Below, piece after piece: positions 62,507-64,000 of a stretch of 64,000 bases of DNA; position 1 is the first letter of the stretch, and every line of letters begins with the position of its first letter. Source of the stretch: Pelagicoccus albus (GTDB taxonomy: Bacteria > Verrucomicrobiota > Verrucomicrobiia > Opitutales > Opitutaceae); the NCBI RefSeq assembly GCF_014230145.1, contig NZ_JACHVC010000013.1, positions 744,001 through 808,000 on the forward strand, in the 5' to 3' direction. The position numbers and the translations under genes are program-made. The notes beneath the pieces were generated by a model. The model was not told the DNA's origin. It worked only from the letters and a program-made list of their open reading frames with translations, and searched no databases.

Positions 62507-63816
62507 TTTTTATCACCCTCACCTTCTCTCGAAAGACCACTCCCGTCATCGACAGGATTACGACTCCAAATATTGGCCAAAATGGATCCTGAAATATTCA
62601 TCCATGGACTGAATACGGCGGAAGCGAGGCCCACAGTCCCAAGCTTACCCATAGCTCCTGCCAGTCCGGAAGCCATTCCGCCATTCTGCAGCCCGACCTC
62701 TAACGCCATGGCACGGGCTGAGTTTTTGTTCAGGCCGAGAGCTCTGCTAAACCAATACCCGAGAACATACCCAGAGGTATTATGAATCACCGCAGCGAGG
62801 AGGAGCAGCAGCCCAACATTCATAAGATGATCCCGCCCCGCCGCTGTTGTGACCGTAGTGAAATACACAATACCAAACATAGAGGCGTATGGCATCCAGT
62901 CTTGGACTTTCGGGCAAATTAGCCGAATAACATGATAAACGACCCCGAACACCACCGCTGCCGCAAAAAAGCCGATTATTCCGACCGAGGCTAAGGCGGG
63001 AGCTCCCAGGGTGTCCGCAAGCCAGTCCCAGCCCCCAAAAGCGATAAAAGCCAACCAAAGAGCACAAAGCAGGGCGAATCCTCTCACACGCAAAACCTGC
63101 GAAGAGGATGCTTTCATAAGGTAATCCGCCAAAAATGCGGATCCTATGGGGGCCAGCACGATCTTCACAATCGAAGTCATCATGCTGAGAAATTTAACCT
63201 CCACCATGGTCGAAGCATAAAACTGCATCAGTATAGGCGTCATCAGCGGAGCGGCAATCGTTGCCACGGCAGTCACCGTAACAGACAGGGTCAAATTCGC
63301 TCTGGCGATGTAGGCCATGACGTTTGATGCCAGACCACTCGAGCAAGAACCGATCAGGATAATTCCCGCCGCAATCTCGAGTGGAAAATCAAATACACGC
63401 GTCAGTAGCCATCCCATAGTGGGCATAATGGTAAACTGGCAAAGCAAGCCCACCAGCACGCCCTTGGGCGAGCGAGCGACGCCTTTGAAATCCCTCAAAC
63501 TCATCTGCGTCCCCATGCCAAACATCACAGACTGCACCACCACGAGGATGAGCCACTTGTTTCGCATATCGAATTCACCGACGTGCAAAAAGGTTTGCGG
63601 ATAAACCATCCCACCTACCACGGCCGTCACGATCCATGCCGTGTATTGGTAGCCGCTCAAAACAGGGATCGCCCCAATCCCAAAAGCGAAAAACACCGCC
63701 AACAAAAAGCCACAAGCGGAAGCAACCGACAATGGGAAAGCCTCGCCCAACGATGCCGCCAATCCGATGAGACAAGCGAGTGCACAGAGGAGACTTAGTT
63801 TTCGGGGTAATAACAT
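62503..63816 (-). CDS. BASS-family (bile acid:Na+ symporter-like) transporter
   Basis: A 437-residue inner-membrane protein; about ten helices follow an N-terminal extension of about 100 residues that adds further hydrophobic segments. BASS strips are VQSVMFGMGTQMSLRDFKGVARSPKG (about 92-118), LLCQFTIMPTMGW, IILIGSCSSGLASNVMAYIARANLTLSV (about 150-180) and ALEVGLQNGGMASGLA with the EVGLQN element of the Na+ site. BASS proteins import pyruvate, glycolate, keto-acids or bile acids with Na+. It overlaps glcD by 4 bases, so a small organic acid is plausible as cargo. Confidence 0.88.
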   Translation of the reverse strand: MLLPRKLSLLCALACLIGLAASLGEAFPLSVASACGFLLAVFFAFGIGAIPVLSGYQYTAWIVTAVVGGMVYPQTFLHVGEFDMRNKWLILVVVQSVMFGMGTQMSLRDFKGVARSPKGVLVGLLCQFTIMPTMGWLLTRVFDFPLEIAAGIILIGSCSSGLASNVMAYIARANLTLSVTVTAVATIAAPLMTPILMQFYASTMVEVKFLSMMTSIVKIVLAPIGSAFLADYLMKASSSQVLRVRGFALLCALWLAFIAFGGWDWLADTLGAPALASVGIIGFFAAAVVFGVVYHVIRLICPKVQDWMPYASMFGIVYFTTVTTAAGRDHLMNVGLLLLLAAVIHNTSGYVLGYWFSRALGLNKNSARAMALEVGLQNGGMASGLAGAMGKLGTVGLASAVFSPWMNISGSILANIWSRNPVDDGSGLSREGEGDKK

Positions 63817-63864
63817 AGGTCTGTTTTTTAGGGGGCAAAGGGTTGGGGCAACGAGACTAGCGGA

Positions 63865-64000
63865 TCAGCTTCGCAAGATTTGGGACAAATACTCCATCGC
63901 GATGGGTGGACTGGCGAAGATGGGCGTCCTACGATCTTCCGGAGATAGCGTATCCACAACGCGTGCCATAGACGCTTGGGCCAGCAAGATCACGTCGACT
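63865..64000 (-). CDS. Asp/Glu racemase-family protein, C-terminal fragment (cut by window end)
   Basis: An open frame of 45 codons enters from the right edge and ends at a TGA (63865-63867). It encodes VDVILLAQASMARVVDTL, then TPIFASPPIAMEYLSQIL, the usual C-terminal strip of aspartate/glutamate/hydantoin racemase-like proteins, in which the second active-site Cys region is replaced by an LAQASMA element as in maleate-isomerase and decarboxylase branches. It is followed 48 bases later by the BASS gene. Too little is visible for a function beyond the superfamily. Confidence 0.6.
   Translation of the reverse strand, partial: VDVILLAQASMARVVDTLSPEDRRTPIFASPPIAMEYLSQILRS

Noticed and set aside
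1-64000. CRISPR arrays, tRNA/rRNA genes, insertion sequences, SusC/SusD pairs
   Set aside because: No direct repeats, cloverleaf-like sequence, transposase motifs or TonB-dependent SusC-like proteins were found on reading both strands.

Overview
The window looks like a chromosomal segment of a marine or soil Verrucomicrobiota bacterium of the Opitutia type (Pelagicoccus/Puniceicoccaceae-like). This is an inference from a PEP-CTERM exported protein, dense polysaccharide-degradation genes, Na+/solute symporters instead of SusC/SusD pairs, Gfo/Idh/MocA and DUF3826 proteins, and moderate GC. No rRNA, tRNA, CRISPR array, transposase or integrase was recognised.

Region 1 (1-11656, all minus): one tightly spaced operon of eight genes. 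In transcription order these are an MGH1-like six-hairpin glycosidase, a giant beta-helix + DUF6298 protein, a DUF5060/DUF4038 (apiosidase-like) protein, a GH43-like enzyme, a GH28 polygalacturonase, an N-acetylneuraminate-lyase/DapA-family aldolase, an SSS symporter, and a GH95 enzyme cut by the window edge. A sigma70-like promoter overlaid by a near-perfect 20-bp palindrome lies in front of it.

Region 2 (11945-26883, plus): a divergent LacI-family regulator, then an SSS symporter, iron-dependent alcohol dehydrogenase, a second DapA-family aldolase, a four-carbon acid-sugar kinase (DUF1537), a PdxA2-like dehydrogenase, a beta-propeller lipoprotein, a very large GH2 protein with malectin and duplicated C-terminal modules, and a TPR protein whose metallopeptidase motif has decayed. 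The five metabolic genes fit a route: uptake of a 3-deoxy-2-ulosarate, aldol cleavage to pyruvate plus a C4 semialdehyde acid, reduction to threonate, phosphorylation, and oxidative decarboxylation to dihydroxyacetone phosphate. If the substrate is Dha (3-deoxy-D-lyxo-2-heptulosaric acid, a rhamnogalacturonan-II sugar), the stereochemistry leads exactly to D-threonate. This is the most interesting hypothesis in the window.

Region 3 (26907-32855): small DUF1059 and exported proteins, a Tat-exported GH106-type alpha-L-rhamnosidase, a PEP-CTERM protein and a ZIP metal transporter.

Region 4 (33124-42853): a cluster that reads as lipid or phosphoester metabolism. It holds a 53-aa membrane peptide, metallophosphoesterase, diacylglycerol-kinase-family lipid kinase, PAP2 phosphatase, an alkaline-phosphatase-superfamily/EEP fusion, a VTT (TVP38/DedA-like) membrane protein, an alpha/alpha-barrel glycosidase and a GT4 glycosyltransferase.

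Region 5 (43251-64000): a hybrid histidine kinase with a periplasmic solute-binding sensor, converging on a long minus-strand array. In transcription order the array runs: Asp/Glu-racemase-like protein (cut by the window end), BASS-family symporter, GlcD, GlcF, Gfo/Idh/MocA oxidoreductase, sugar ABC importer (binding protein, ATPase, permease), an unassigned TIM-barrel glycosidase, DUF3826, GH28, two related small lipoproteins, a sialate-O-acetylesterase-type esterase and a second GH95. Together regions 1, 2, 3 and 5 look like machinery for a complex pectin, most likely rhamnogalacturonan II or I, plus catabolism of its unusual acid sugars.
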